A stretch of DNA of 64,000 nucleotides from Watersipora subatra. Lineage: Eukaryota > Bryozoa > Gymnolaemata > Cheilostomatida > Watersiporidae. The stretch is taken from positions 34,628,643 through 34,692,642 of the forward strand of contig NC_088714.1 in the NCBI RefSeq assembly GCF_963576615.1, written 5' to 3'. A model generated the notes under the pieces. That model was not told where the DNA came from and made no database searches. It was given only the letters and a program-made list of their open reading frames with translations. Made by a program: the position numbers and the translations under genes. Of this stretch, positions 46,971 to 59,500 are shown piece by piece (within the stretch, counting starts at the first letter, position 1; the number at the start of each line of letters is the position of its first letter).

Positions 46971-47193
46971 CTCGCAAACAGGATCCCGTTTGGCAGTTTT
47001 TTCAATCGAACTGCAAAAGGCACAGGTTTTAAGGCAAAATGTAATAGGCGTGCTGTCGTAACGCAAGGTCATGCAGATAGGCTTAAGGAGCCCTGGCATG
47101 CATTCCTTTAATACTCTTTCTGGTGACTCGGAAAAACCATTTTTGAACTGCCGGAACAATGTGGAACATGCAAACGTAAGCGAATCATGATGC
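46971..47193 (-). CDS. Possible cysteine-rich (ShKT-like) exon
   Basis: Minus-strand open stretch of 74 codons between an acceptor (CATGTAG|GCATC) and a donor (TGCGAG|GTATGT), phase 1 in, 0 out. It contains eight cysteines. The last four have spacing C-x12-C-x3-C-x2-C (ICMTL...TFCLKTCAFC), which resembles the end of a ShKT domain found in many secreted animal proteins. The first cysteines are spaced more widely than usual. No flanking exons were found, so it may be an isolated exon or a gene fragment. It lies 250 bp from the receptor start on the opposite strand. Confidence 0.35.
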
Positions 47194-47440
47194 CTACATG
47201 AACATTAAGGATTAAATTTTAGAGAAACTCGATGATGTCAGTTTACATCATAAGCCATCCAATGGTCTTCATTAGCATTGCGTAGCTGCATATCTGTGAG
47301 AACAAGGGTTGATTTAGATCATTGATTGACAGATGAAAGAACAGAGAAGTGTTAAATTGTACAGCTTGAGCTTGGCCTCCTCAGTTATCGCAAAGTTCGC
47401 TGTCATACAGCATGAAGTGTTGATTACATAGATTGACATC

Positions 47441-47500
47441 ATGGCTAAACACTCTTTCTTTCTAGCCATTATCCTCCTCATAACAACTCTCTCCATCAAG
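47441..47500 (+). CDS. TLR: Toll-like receptor exon 1 (signal peptide)
   Basis: ATG at 47441 in context ATCATGG (A at -3, G at +4). It encodes MAKHSFFLAIILLITTLSIK, a short basic start and a strongly hydrophobic core, then donor AAG|GTAAGT at 47501, phase 0. Ten further identical donors follow every 36 bp, all in phase 0 with no stop. The exon could therefore end at any of 47500 + 36k for k = 0 to 10. Confidence 0.88.
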
Positions 47501-50500
47501 GTAAGTATCCTCATCATAATTTCCCTCTTCATCAAGGTAAGTATTCTCATCAGAATGACCATTTCCATCAAGGTAAGTGCTCTTGTCATAACTACCCTCC
47601 TCATCAAGGTAAGTATACTCATCATAATGACCATTTTCATCAAGGTAAGTACTCTTGTCACAATGACGCTCTTCATCAAGGTAAGTACTCTTGTCACAAT
47701 GATGCTCTCCATCAAGGTAAGTATTCTTGTCATAATTACCCTCTTCATCAAGGTAAGTATACTCATCATAATGACCATTTCCATCAAGGTAAGTATTCTT
47801 GTCATAATTACCCTCTTCATCAAGGTAAGTATACTCATCATAATGACCATTTCCATCAAGGTAAGTATTCTTGTCATAACAGTCCATCAAGCACAAAGAC
47901 TATATACAATTTCTAATGTGGAATACAATAAGTTTCTATGCATGTCTAAACATTTTTATAGAAGTTGACAGCAAGAATGGGTTATCAACCGTGTATGGTA
48001 GGGAGCTGCTACTGTACAGTACCAGGTGTATTAGACTGTTCAGGACAAAGACTCACCACTTTTCATCCGTCACAAACTGACATGAACAGACTAGGATTGA
48101 TTCGTGTTCTCAAACTCAACAACAATAATCTACAGCAAATACCTACACTGAACATGTTCACGGAGATTCACACCCTCGACCTCTCAAATAACGAGCTTAC
48201 AAATATTCCTGCTGGAGTTTTCTCCTCTCTAGGACAGCTCTTACATTTGGACATTTCCTTCAATAATATAACTTTATCGGAAAGAACCATCAGAAGAGAA
48301 TCATTTCAAGGTTTGACAAATCTTAAAACATTGAGGTGAGTCATATGACCAGGTTACTATCTAATCTAGTACTAGTTACCTGTATGTTTAACTAGCTTTG
48401 ATAAAAGTACGGAGGAGACTTGCCAACAGGTAACTAATATTTACAAACTTGTAAACCTACAGCAACATAGCGCTTCTAAAGAAATATCAAATCCCAATTT
48501 ACCTATCAAGACAAAAGCATGATAGATAATGCAATTTCAAATTTTCAAATGTAATTTCTTTGTATTTCTAAAATTTAAACACTGACATACTGTTAGCCAT
48601 TAGCAGCCAGCTTTGCATATCTTCTCTGAATTGGCACATCTTGAAGTATTATTGACGCTAGAGTGCAATCAATTATGCTCTGATGACCTGAATACTTGGT
48701 TGTTCTTATCGAAAGAGTCTGAGACAAGGTTGGGTGGGGAGGAGAAACAAATGAAAGAAAAAACAGCACATGTTTAATTAGTTGTTTAGCATTTCACCTT
48801 GGAGGAGCATCTACTGTATTTGGTTCATTTTATAGCATTTTAACAATCAAAGTTCATTAATGTCTGACAATACATTTTAAATGGTCTTATTTACTGTGTG
48901 TTTGTACTATTACTTTCAATATATCTTTAAGCTGCGCCACATTCCTGGAGTGAACAAACGCAGCCAGAATGGTTATGATTGGTCAGCTTTAAAACCAATG
49001 AAAAGAGTCGCTGGGCATCACTAAGCTAATAATAGAAGACATCAATCCAATCATATTATCTTGTCTACTTGCCAAAGCCTTTGCATACCATATCTATATG
49101 TGCTGCCATGACATGTATCCTCGTGATGCTTGCCACCAGCTGACCTTTTTATTAGCAGTTTTCTTATGATTGCGCCTGTGCTATTTACTTCCCTTGACAC
49201 CTTTCTGCCATAACTGCCTATATCACTCAGGCTGCTTACTGTTTATTTGTACATTGTGTTATGGACTTGTTAAGTTATAAAGTCATTATGTGATACGTTC
49301 ATTCAGTCATAGAGCTACAAATCATAAAGTCATAGAGCCATCAAGTCAGTATCCTTATTTACTTTCTTGTTATTGCATACATGGCTGCATGCCGGTGCGC
49401 TGTGGCAGTTTATATTTAAAAAACGTCTTATCTTAAGCATATCATTTTCTACTATGTACTTGAGCGGAGTGGCACTAGCAGCGTTTTGAGCTTTTTAAAT
49501 AAATGAATTGCAGTCATACTTCGGCTTGCGAACATTTTTGATCTCGATTCAAGTCGGACTTCAACCAGAAAATTTGAAATTTCTCACTTCAAACTTTGAC
49601 TAAAAGGCTTTTGACTAAACCGAAAAATGCCTTATATGTTTTTACATTACAATCGGTAAAAATGAAGGACAAAATGTTTCCGCTAAGTTTTTTATATTTC
49701 ACGCAATCTTTGCTAGGATACATTACCGTACTCTTGTATTAGATTTGTTTCAGATCGTAACCTTAGCATAGGTTGACCTTCACTACTTAAATGTTTCTGT
49801 TAGAATTGCTAAAGATAAAACTTACGAAATTCTTGTTTTTTTTCAGGATGTTAGGATATTTTTTATAAAATTAAAACACACGTCTATTTCTGTAATTTTT
49901 GATTTATATATCCAGTACACCAAGCACTGAGTACACAAGACTCGGGTATGAGTCGCTACAGATACAGCAGTACAGTAGGCTATGTTCCCCAACCTAGTGT
50001 AGTTTATTAGGCTAACAGATTTTTTGTGAGACAACTGCTGTATTTCACACATTACCCGCTCTCCTATTACACGCATGTATCAGTTTCTGGTATGAAGGTA
50101 AAGGACAGCTTTGAAAACAGAAAAAATAGTTTTAGATATCAAACCGATCACTTTTTAAAGCACATCAATTATATAAGTACTTTTATCATATATTTCAGTA
50201 CATCAGAGTCTTGGCTTTCGAATGAGCCTATACTCTATACGCAAAGAATAATAGAACTATGAAAAACAGGGTGTCTACAGTATGTCCTGCAATAAAAAAA
50301 CCCTTGGTTGTGGTTCCCACAATGCGATGTCATAATTATCATTTAGCTTTAGGTCATCGATCCCTTTCGCTGCCATTGAGGCTGCGCTTTTCTGTAACAA
50401 TCGGTGCTGTTAAACCCAGAGAGCGCTAATCATAAACTAGCATTATAGATAATCAACAATGCCCAGGGATTGTGCTAACGCCCGACCAATACAAACACAT

Positions 50501-53500
50501 GTTCTGGGTTATTAGATTTCGGGTGATTTTTATAGTTTACTTTTTCATTCTTTCGTTCATTTTGAACATTTATAGTAATTATTATTTCATTGTTTTATAT
50601 GATGGCATTGTTTGTCCCATACAAAAATGATTAATAACTTGATTAATAACTAACTAGTAACTAAATATCAAAATGAAAGAAAGTATAAAAATTAAAATAT
50701 TTTTACCGTATTATATTCGAATAAGTTACAGTATATAGAAAATAGAAAATAGGTGTATTGGACAGTTAAATTCATCACTTTCTGTATGATACTAGCTTAT
50801 AGACAGATTAAGTTATTTACAGTATGCTTCTCTACTTTGAACAACCCTCGCACTACTGTGAATCAACCCCAACGATTGATTTAATTCAATTGACTTCTAC
50901 AACAAAATTAAACAAAAACAGAAATGACTACTAAAAACATACCTGGTTGTTAACCACCCATGGTGGTAAAGGTAATAAAATCACATCGATTAATTTGTGA
51001 CCTGTTGTGGCGTGGCCCTGGAACTATATGTAGATTGCACTCTTGCGAGACGAGACGAGACGCATTGCTTGAAATTAATTAGCCTCAGTCATGCCCTTCA
51101 ACATCACAATAAAAAGAGAGGGCTAGTGCATAATATCATCGGGAAAATATAATATGGCACTTGGAATTTAAGTTATTTATCATAGAAATAATCTGTTCAT
51201 GGAGAGCTAATGACACTGATTCCTTTGTCATCTTCATTGGTTCTCTGGAGTTGTCCTACCTTTGCCTGCCACTAACGTCATTATCGTAGTTGACAAATAT
51301 AAGCGGTATGCGATAAAAATAAGTGGTAAAAGCACACAACACCGAATATGAAAATTGTGACGTCACAATTTCTGAGCCTATACCAGTGAACATTTCTGCG
51401 GTAGAGCTTTGGGGAAATCCTATAAGCATCAACCAATGTCTGTCTCACCATGTCAAACAATGGCTCATTTGACAGCCAAGATATTGAAGAACCTGAATAA
51501 GCTGAAACAGTACTTATGTAATTGATGTGCTTTAACTAGCCTTGATGAATGGATTATGGTCGAAAACTGAGGTTTCACCGTAATGTGTTGAAGCTGTCTT
51601 CTGCATATTATCATCAACTACCTGTTCAGTGCGTGTTCAGCATAAACCTTTGAAAATATTTGTCATTTTCTAGTTTTAAATTAGTTGCCCAACGATACAT
51701 TCTGATTTTATGGGAGGGTTAAATTAACTGCTGCCTCTAACTGAATATTACTTGACCCAGTTGGAACTAATCAATTGCTAATATGAATATTGAGAATTGG
51801 ATCAAAAAGTCAGACAAGGCAGTTCATCCTCACTCAAGCATAGGATGATCTGCCTAGAATAAACCTACTTCCTAGCATGTTTGTCCGCTTGTTTTTACGC
51901 TTCTGTTTGATAATTATAAAGAACTATCGCCTGAGGGTTTATTACACCCCGTCACCAAAGGTCAATATATTTTTAAGCTATGCCACATTCCTGTAGCAAA
52001 CAAGCGCAGCCAGGATGGTTGCGATTGGTCAGCTTTAAAACCAATGAGAAGAGTCGCTGGGCATCACTAAGCTAATAATAGAAGACATCAATCTACTCGT
52101 ATAATCTTGTCTACTTGCTTGTGTATCATTATATGTATATACCCGTATGTGCTGCCATGACATGTTTCCTCGTGATGCCTGCCACCAGCTAACGGTTTTT
52201 ATTAGCAGTTTTCCTATGATGACGCCTGTGCTATTCACTTCTCTTGACACTCTTCCACTACAACTGCCTGCTATAGAGTCATTATGTTATAGAATCATAA
52301 ATTCACAAACTCATGAGTTCATAGTCATTAAGTCCTATAATGATATAGCCATTAAATCATAGAGTCATCAAGTCATAGAATCATCAAGCTATTAAGTCTT
52401 TGTCTTGAAGTAATTTAGTTAAAGCTCCATTAAGTCAGAGAGTCAGTCATCAAGTTATATAAAGACATAGAGCTGAAATCATTAACTTATAGAGCCATCT
52501 AGTTACTAAGTAATACATGTAAGTTTCAAGAAACATAAAAAGGAATACCAAGGGTTGAAGAAGGCATCATTATCATTGCGCAAGGAAAATCGTTAAATCG
52601 TTACGCGTAATGATCAATAATGCTAGTTATTAACCAAAAGAAAGCGCTTTCAGCACGAGTGTCTTAACCAATGTAATAACTATTTGCTATTGTATTCCAT
52701 GTATTAATGGTTAGGCTCACCGCCCTTAGTTGTGGAGGTCCCGAGATCAAATCTAGTGGCAGATGGAATTTTCATTGCTAGACTTTAATGATTATAACTG
52801 GACACAGGGTTTAACAAAAGACAAACACTATGATTTATATATAGATATTGTAGTATTTGCAATTCCAATTAAAAGCTATAATATAGCGAACTTGAATTAT
52901 TATATTTTATTTTTTAGTGAAAAGCATTGTTAAGAGCTTTATTAACAGTGGTTTAAATCAGAAATATATTAAGCTCAACATCACTAACAAAGAAATAAAC
53001 AGCTTTATATTTTTGCGTAACTCCTGTTTGCACCCCAGAAACCATAGCTAGGTCTCTGTTACATATCTAAACAGATGCGTATGCTGTTCAGGATGAAGCA
53101 GAACAGGAGACCTACAGAGTTTGACTACGAAGCTGTTACAGCGCTGAATGAGACGCTAGAGGAACTATATATTACAGGCACACCAACATTCAGCACGCAA
53201 CTCTCACATCTCTCTCATCTCCACACCCTCAGCCTCGGTAAGCACTTTCTCTTTGGTTGCCTTCAACAAACCTTCATCAAGGTAAAGTCTATATATGATT
53301 GTAGTGCTATAGAGTAGTCGTAGTTGTACTAGCGACTAGCGATGTGAGTCGGGGTACATGTGCCGTATCAGCTTTAGACTTTTAACATAATTTGACTAAC
53401 ATGAGGTGCTGCAGTTCAGCATCAGCTCATGAAGACATGCCTATATTGTGACTATCATGAGGTGCTGCAGTTCACACATCAGCTCATGAAGAGATGCCTA

Positions 53501-56500
53501 TATTGTGACTATCACGAGGTGCTGCAGTTCACGCATCAGCTCATGAAGAGATGCCTATATTGTGACTATCATGAGGTGCTGCAGTTCACGCATCAGCTCA
53601 TGAAGAGATGCCTATATTGTGACTATCATGAGGTGCTGCAGTTCATGCATCAGCTCATGAAGAGATGCCTATATTGTGAATCATGCGAAACTTTCAATGT
53701 CAGTAACCTCAGTTAGGAGAATTTGCACTAGTAACCAAAGCATGAAAAATCAGGTCATGGTCAATCTGGTTGAGCCAACAGCAGTTGAAGCTTGTGTTTA
53801 TTGAACAACATATATTTAGCAAATGTAATATTTACTTTACCTCTTCACAAATGGCCGATCCAGTTATGATGCTAAAAACAACAAATATAATAGTATGACC
53901 AAAGTACAGAAAATACTTGGAATAAAAATGCTTTTTTGAGCTCGGGTCTGATCTGTGTAGCTGGTCTTTACTAGCTTTGGTCGTTTCAGGCAAGATATGT
54001 TCATTTCAGAAACTTCTGTTTGATTGCCATGAAACCAACTTTGTAGAGACTGACCACACACTACCATGAAACCAACTTTGTAGAGACTGACCACACACTA
54101 CCATGAAACCAACCTTGTAGAGACTGACCACACACTACCATGAAACCAACCTTGTAGAGACTGACTACACGCTACCATGAAACCAACCTTGTAGAGACTG
54201 ACCACACGCTACCATGAAACCAACCTTGTAGAGAATGACCACACACTACCATGAAACCAACCTTGTAGAGACTGACCACACACTACCATGAAACCAACCT
54301 TGTAGAGACTGACCACACACTACCATGAAACCAACCTTGTAGAGACTGACCACACACTACCATGAAACCAACCTTGTAGAGACTGAGTACACGCTACCAT
54401 GAAACCAACCTTGTAGAGACTGACCACACGCTACCATGAAACCAACCTTGTAGAGACTGACCACACGCTACCATGAAACCAAAATTGTAGAGACTGACTA
54501 CACACTACCATGAAACCAACATTGTAGAGACTGACCACACACTACCATGAAACCAACCTTGTAGAGACTGACCACACACTACCATGAAACCAACCTTGTA
54601 GAGACTGACCACACGCTACCATGAAACCAACCTTGTAGAGACTGACCACACGCTACCATGAAACCAACATTGTAGAGACTGACTACACACTACCATGAAA
54701 CCAACATTGTAGAGACTGACCACACACTACCATGAAACCAACCTTGTAGAGACTGACTACACACTACCATGAAACCAACCTTGTAGAGACTGACCACACA
54801 CTACCATGAAACCAACCTTGTAGAGACTGACCACACACTACCATGAAACCAACCTTGTAGAGACTGACCACACACTGCCATGAAACCAACCTTGTAGAGA
54901 CTGACCACAGGCTACCATGAAACCAACCTTGTAGAGACTGACCACACACTGCCATGAAACCAACCTTGTAGAGACTGACCACATGCTACCATGAAACCAA
55001 CCTTGTAGAGACTGACCACACACTACTAGTTCATATCAAACTAAGCTGTCCTAGTAAACCTTCAAAAACTTAAATATTTTATCTATATGAATACAAATAC
55101 CGTGAGACAAATATTTAAAATAATAAGGAAAATGATGACCTGCTAATCAAATGTTCGAACAGAAACGGTTTTCAGAATGTTGATTCAAACAAGCGTTCAT
55201 GTAACATTGACAGAAAGTTGTTTGTTCTTTTTTAATATAAGTCAGTATTAGGGATACTTCCGCACAACCAAATCCACAAATCTCACTCTCTAAGAGCAGT
55301 AGAAGTGATTGATGAACCTAGATTAGATTAGGAAGAAAGGCAAAACAAATCCTTATTTTCACATTTCAATGATACTAATGAATGATTGTTTGTGATATAT
55401 TCATGACCCGCTCACCAAATCGCACTGTAAATTTGCTGACAATATACATTGTCTTTATTGAGCATTTGATGAACAGGTCCAAACTTTCCTAATGTCAAAC
55501 ATGCTCAGATATGCTCATATTCTACAGTGTTGCAGCACTGAGCATCTCCAGAAAACTGGACTTTCCAATAAAAGAAGGATGTGTTCAAGTGAAAGATCTC
55601 ATAGCGTTAAGCACGCTCTTTGCTAATTGAAGCCAGCTCCAAATATACAAATTATTTGGTATTTTGCAAGATGAAAAGAGTGCTGTTAATACTGCCACTT
55701 AACATCCACTATTAATAACATGACAGACGTGCTGCGTTAGACTTTGATTCTTTGAGCACACACTTGCTATAAGCTGTCAGTAAGGCACCTACTAGAAGCT
55801 GTTAGTTAGGCACTTACTAAAAGCTGTCAGTAAGGCACCTACTATAAGCTGTTAGTTAGGCATTTACTATAAGCTGTCAATAAGGCACCTGCTATAAGCT
55901 GTTAGTTAGGCACTTACTATAAGCTGTCAGTAAGGCACCTACTATAAGCTGTCTGTACTGCACCAGCTATAAACTCAGTAAACAAATTAACTTTTGCTAG
56001 TAAAATACAGGTATCACCCTAATTACTATTTCTAGAGGTTGATTCACACTATAACGTCATATGTCAGCAGTATCCTTGTGGATGACATCCCTAAATTGAT
56101 GACATCGTCGAGGCAAGGCGTTTACATTGGAAAACATTGCAGACGTCAAACACTGTCGATACCTTGCTGAACATCCACGACAGCTTGTACAGTATACACT
56201 ACTTTGGCGATAGTGATTGGTTGTCGAGGATAGCTAAATCTATATTTTATTCTATGACAGGTGCTGCCGAACTAGTACTGCATCATTTCCATGTCAGCAT
56301 TGTACAATGAGAATGCTATGCCGAAAACTATTCGCTGATGCAAACGTAGATGGGTTTGTGATAGTGTGAACATTGTTATCACAGACGATCACCAAAGTAT
56401 TATTGGATTAACACTGATATATGGTGATATAGCTTGAACCAGTCTTAAGCCCCTAAACTAACATATCAATAAACCACAGTTACTGTACTAATGCGGTGCT

Positions 56501-59500
56501 ACCTGTAGACCATCACTTGTTGCTCATGTTGCAGGAGGGTATGAATGCAATGTGCCATCTCTAAAAGCCAATGATCAGCCAACCTTGTCTAAATTACCGT
56601 TAAAGCGTTTTTCCGCCAGAAACTGTAAGATCCAAAAGATTGATCGAGCATTTCTGCAGAACTTCTGGACAACTCTAGAAAGGTTGGATCTCTCTTGTAA
56701 TCATTTGACTGATCATTTAATAGAAATCACACTTGGCGTGGGAAACAAACTAGAAACATTAATCCTAGATAATATTAATCGGGACGGAATTGTGTGTCCG
56801 TGGAATGAGACTCTCAACGGGTACGTAGCAAACCTCAAGGGAACACCTCTTCAAACACTTTCCCTCCAAGCCAACCAAGTGAAAGAGGCAACAGGGATAA
56901 ACCTTAGAGAATTGTTTCCTGAATTGAAATATCTTGACCTTAGCCAGAATGACTTTAGCGGAGTTGCATTTTACATTGCGCAAACTGTGCAAGGTCAACC
57001 GGTACCCAAACCAGACCTAACTGTGTTTTACAACAAAGATTTGCAGTTACCAGCTCTCAGGTTTATCGGACTTCAAGCTCTGACTACCGCCTTTGACTGC
57101 GGAGGATATGACGAGAGGATATTAAATTGTAATGAGGACAGCCCTTTATTCCTGGATGACGATTTCTATTGGGATCATAATCACCAACCAGACATTGTGG
57201 ATTTCCAACTTTTGCTTGAAGCTGTTAGCACTCTTTCTCTCCAAGACCAACTATGTTTGGGCTATGGGCTATGCTTCGATAGTGTTGACCCGATAAGCCA
57301 ATTAATTGCTAATATACAGGATATGGCTGAGCCTCACACATCTTACAAAGCTATAAATAATACTATATATTATCTACTTGCAGAATCTCAGCGCTCAAAC
57401 GAAGATATTGTTACCTACATTCAAAATATCAGGTTCTTTCTTGTCAATCTCACTACCGCTGCCATTGGATACAATAATTTCGTAACGGAGTCCAAACAGG
57501 AGATTTCAAGCGATTTATGTTCAAACATTTATTTGTATCCCAACAATGCCGACACGTTGAATTTTTCTTATTCAAATTTTGCTTTTGGCGCATGTAGTCA
57601 GGTGGTTGGATTTAAATATCTAACCACCATTTCCTGTATAGAATGCCGTATGCGAGGTTGGAACATAGATACATTTCAGCATTTACCACTCCAACACCTA
57701 GAAATGTCGAGAAATGAACTAGGACAGTTCTTAAGAGAAGATCTCGAAGCGGAGCGGTTAAGAAGCACCCCTTTATTGAGAAGACTCGATCTTGGAGAGC
57801 AACAAGATGGAGGAATCCTGTACTTTAGCAATCGCATGATTCTCGCTAACCATCCTAATCTCACACATCTAGATTTACATGGAAACCACTTGATTGCTTG
57901 GAACATTTCTATCAGTGAGAACAAAGAGCTTCTTTTTCTTGACCTCCGTGACAATGAGATATTCTACATCGATGAGGTCTTCCGTAATGAGATCGACGAC
58001 CAAAATGAAGAGACTAATCTAGAAGTAAAACTTGCTGGTAATGATGTCCGATGTACAGATTTCACTTCGTTACCATATATTCACTGGCTTATCAACTCTT
58101 CATCGGTGGTAGATACACAAGATATCGTATGCGCTGAAGTTGAAATGACGATTACGCAATATCTCATGTCCGAACAGAAACCCGCAAAGGATGACATGAA
58201 ACCTCATGAAAATTTACCTTTGAACGCGGCATTTATAACTGGAATCGCTGTCTTGACGATTCTTGGGTTACTACTGATAGGCTGGTTCTACCGACATACA
58301 ATCATTTATAAATGGTACCGATGGAGAAGGCCTGCCCACGCGAGTTACCAGACAGGTGATCAAGAGATGGACCAGCTTGCCAACATCAACTCCTACCTTA
58401 GCTACTCAGACAGATACGTAGACGATGTAATTGGTGAGTTAGTTTACCATTTTCTTGTCATACTCATAGCGGTCTCTTTGTAACTATAGACATCATAATC
58501 ACACTTTCGCTTGATCTGAGCGTTATAACCACGATCAAGTTTTCTCAACTTCCGTTTTGAAACATCCCGCCATTTACAGTAGATTACCTCAAACATCAAC
58601 AACAATTACAAATAACAGGAACAAGTCGATACTTTCAGATAAAATCTACTAAAATCTTGTGTACGTTCATCTTTAATGCAAAATCATTTGGTCGGTTTAG
58701 TTTATTGTTAGGTGATGTGTTCGGAAATCATAGAGTTATTATCAATATTAGCTTTAGTTTATTGTCAGATGATGTGTTCAGAAATCATAGAGTTATTATT
58801 AATATTAGGCTTAGTTTATTGTCAGATGATGTGTTCGGAAATCGTAGAGTTATTATTAATATTAGATTTAGTTTATTGTCAGGTGAAAATGTGTTCGAAA
58901 ATCATAGAGTTATTATTAATATTAGATTTAGTTTATTGTCAGGTGAAAATGTGTTCGGAAATCATAGAGTTATTATTAATATTAGGTTTAATTTATCGTC
59001 AGGTGATGTGTTCGGAAATCATAGAGTTATTATTAATATTAGATTTAGTTTATTGTCTGGCGATGTGTTCGGAAATCATAGAGTTATTATTAATATTAGG
59101 TTTAGTTTATCGTCAGGTGATGTGTTCGGAAATCATAGAGTTCTTATTAATATTAGGTTTAGTTTATCGTCAGGTGATATGTTCGGAAATCATAGAGCTA
59201 TTATTAATATTTGAGTGAGCATCCATAATGAAGCATCAGCTGTGTTTTGGTGCTCATTTTATTATATTGCCAACCATTCTAAGTGGCATTCCAAAAGTGA
59301 CAGCTGGCGGTCCTTGAGGAAGCCACTACAGCCTTTCTATTCAATTGACTTAGCTAATGCCAAAAGTCTGAGTATGTCAGCATGTACATCTGGGCTTCCT
59401 GAGTGACCTTTTTGCAGCATTTTTGTATTACAACCTAGCAACAAAAACTGTAGAACAAGTTGCCAGTTTTTAAAAACAGACAATTTTATTCATGCACTTG

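Noticed and set aside
47314-47896. Two minus-strand frames of 144-187 codons across the donor array
   Set aside because: A 36-bp repeat keeps several frames open by chance; the plus-strand reading is explained by the receptor exon and there is no independent support for an antisense gene.
53429-53716. Frame with five 19-residue CLYCDYHEVLQFTHQL units
   Set aside because: 57-bp repeat in receptor intron 3; exons 3 and 4 already join in phase, and no splice sites or family support its inclusion.
54764-55023. Minus-strand frames VCGQSLQGWFHGS-type
   Set aside because: 37-bp minisatellite artefact.
58657-59218. Two frames of 168-185 codons in receptor intron 4
   Set aside because: 57/60-bp minisatellite; including it would break the TIR domain between VDDVI and VQKIL.
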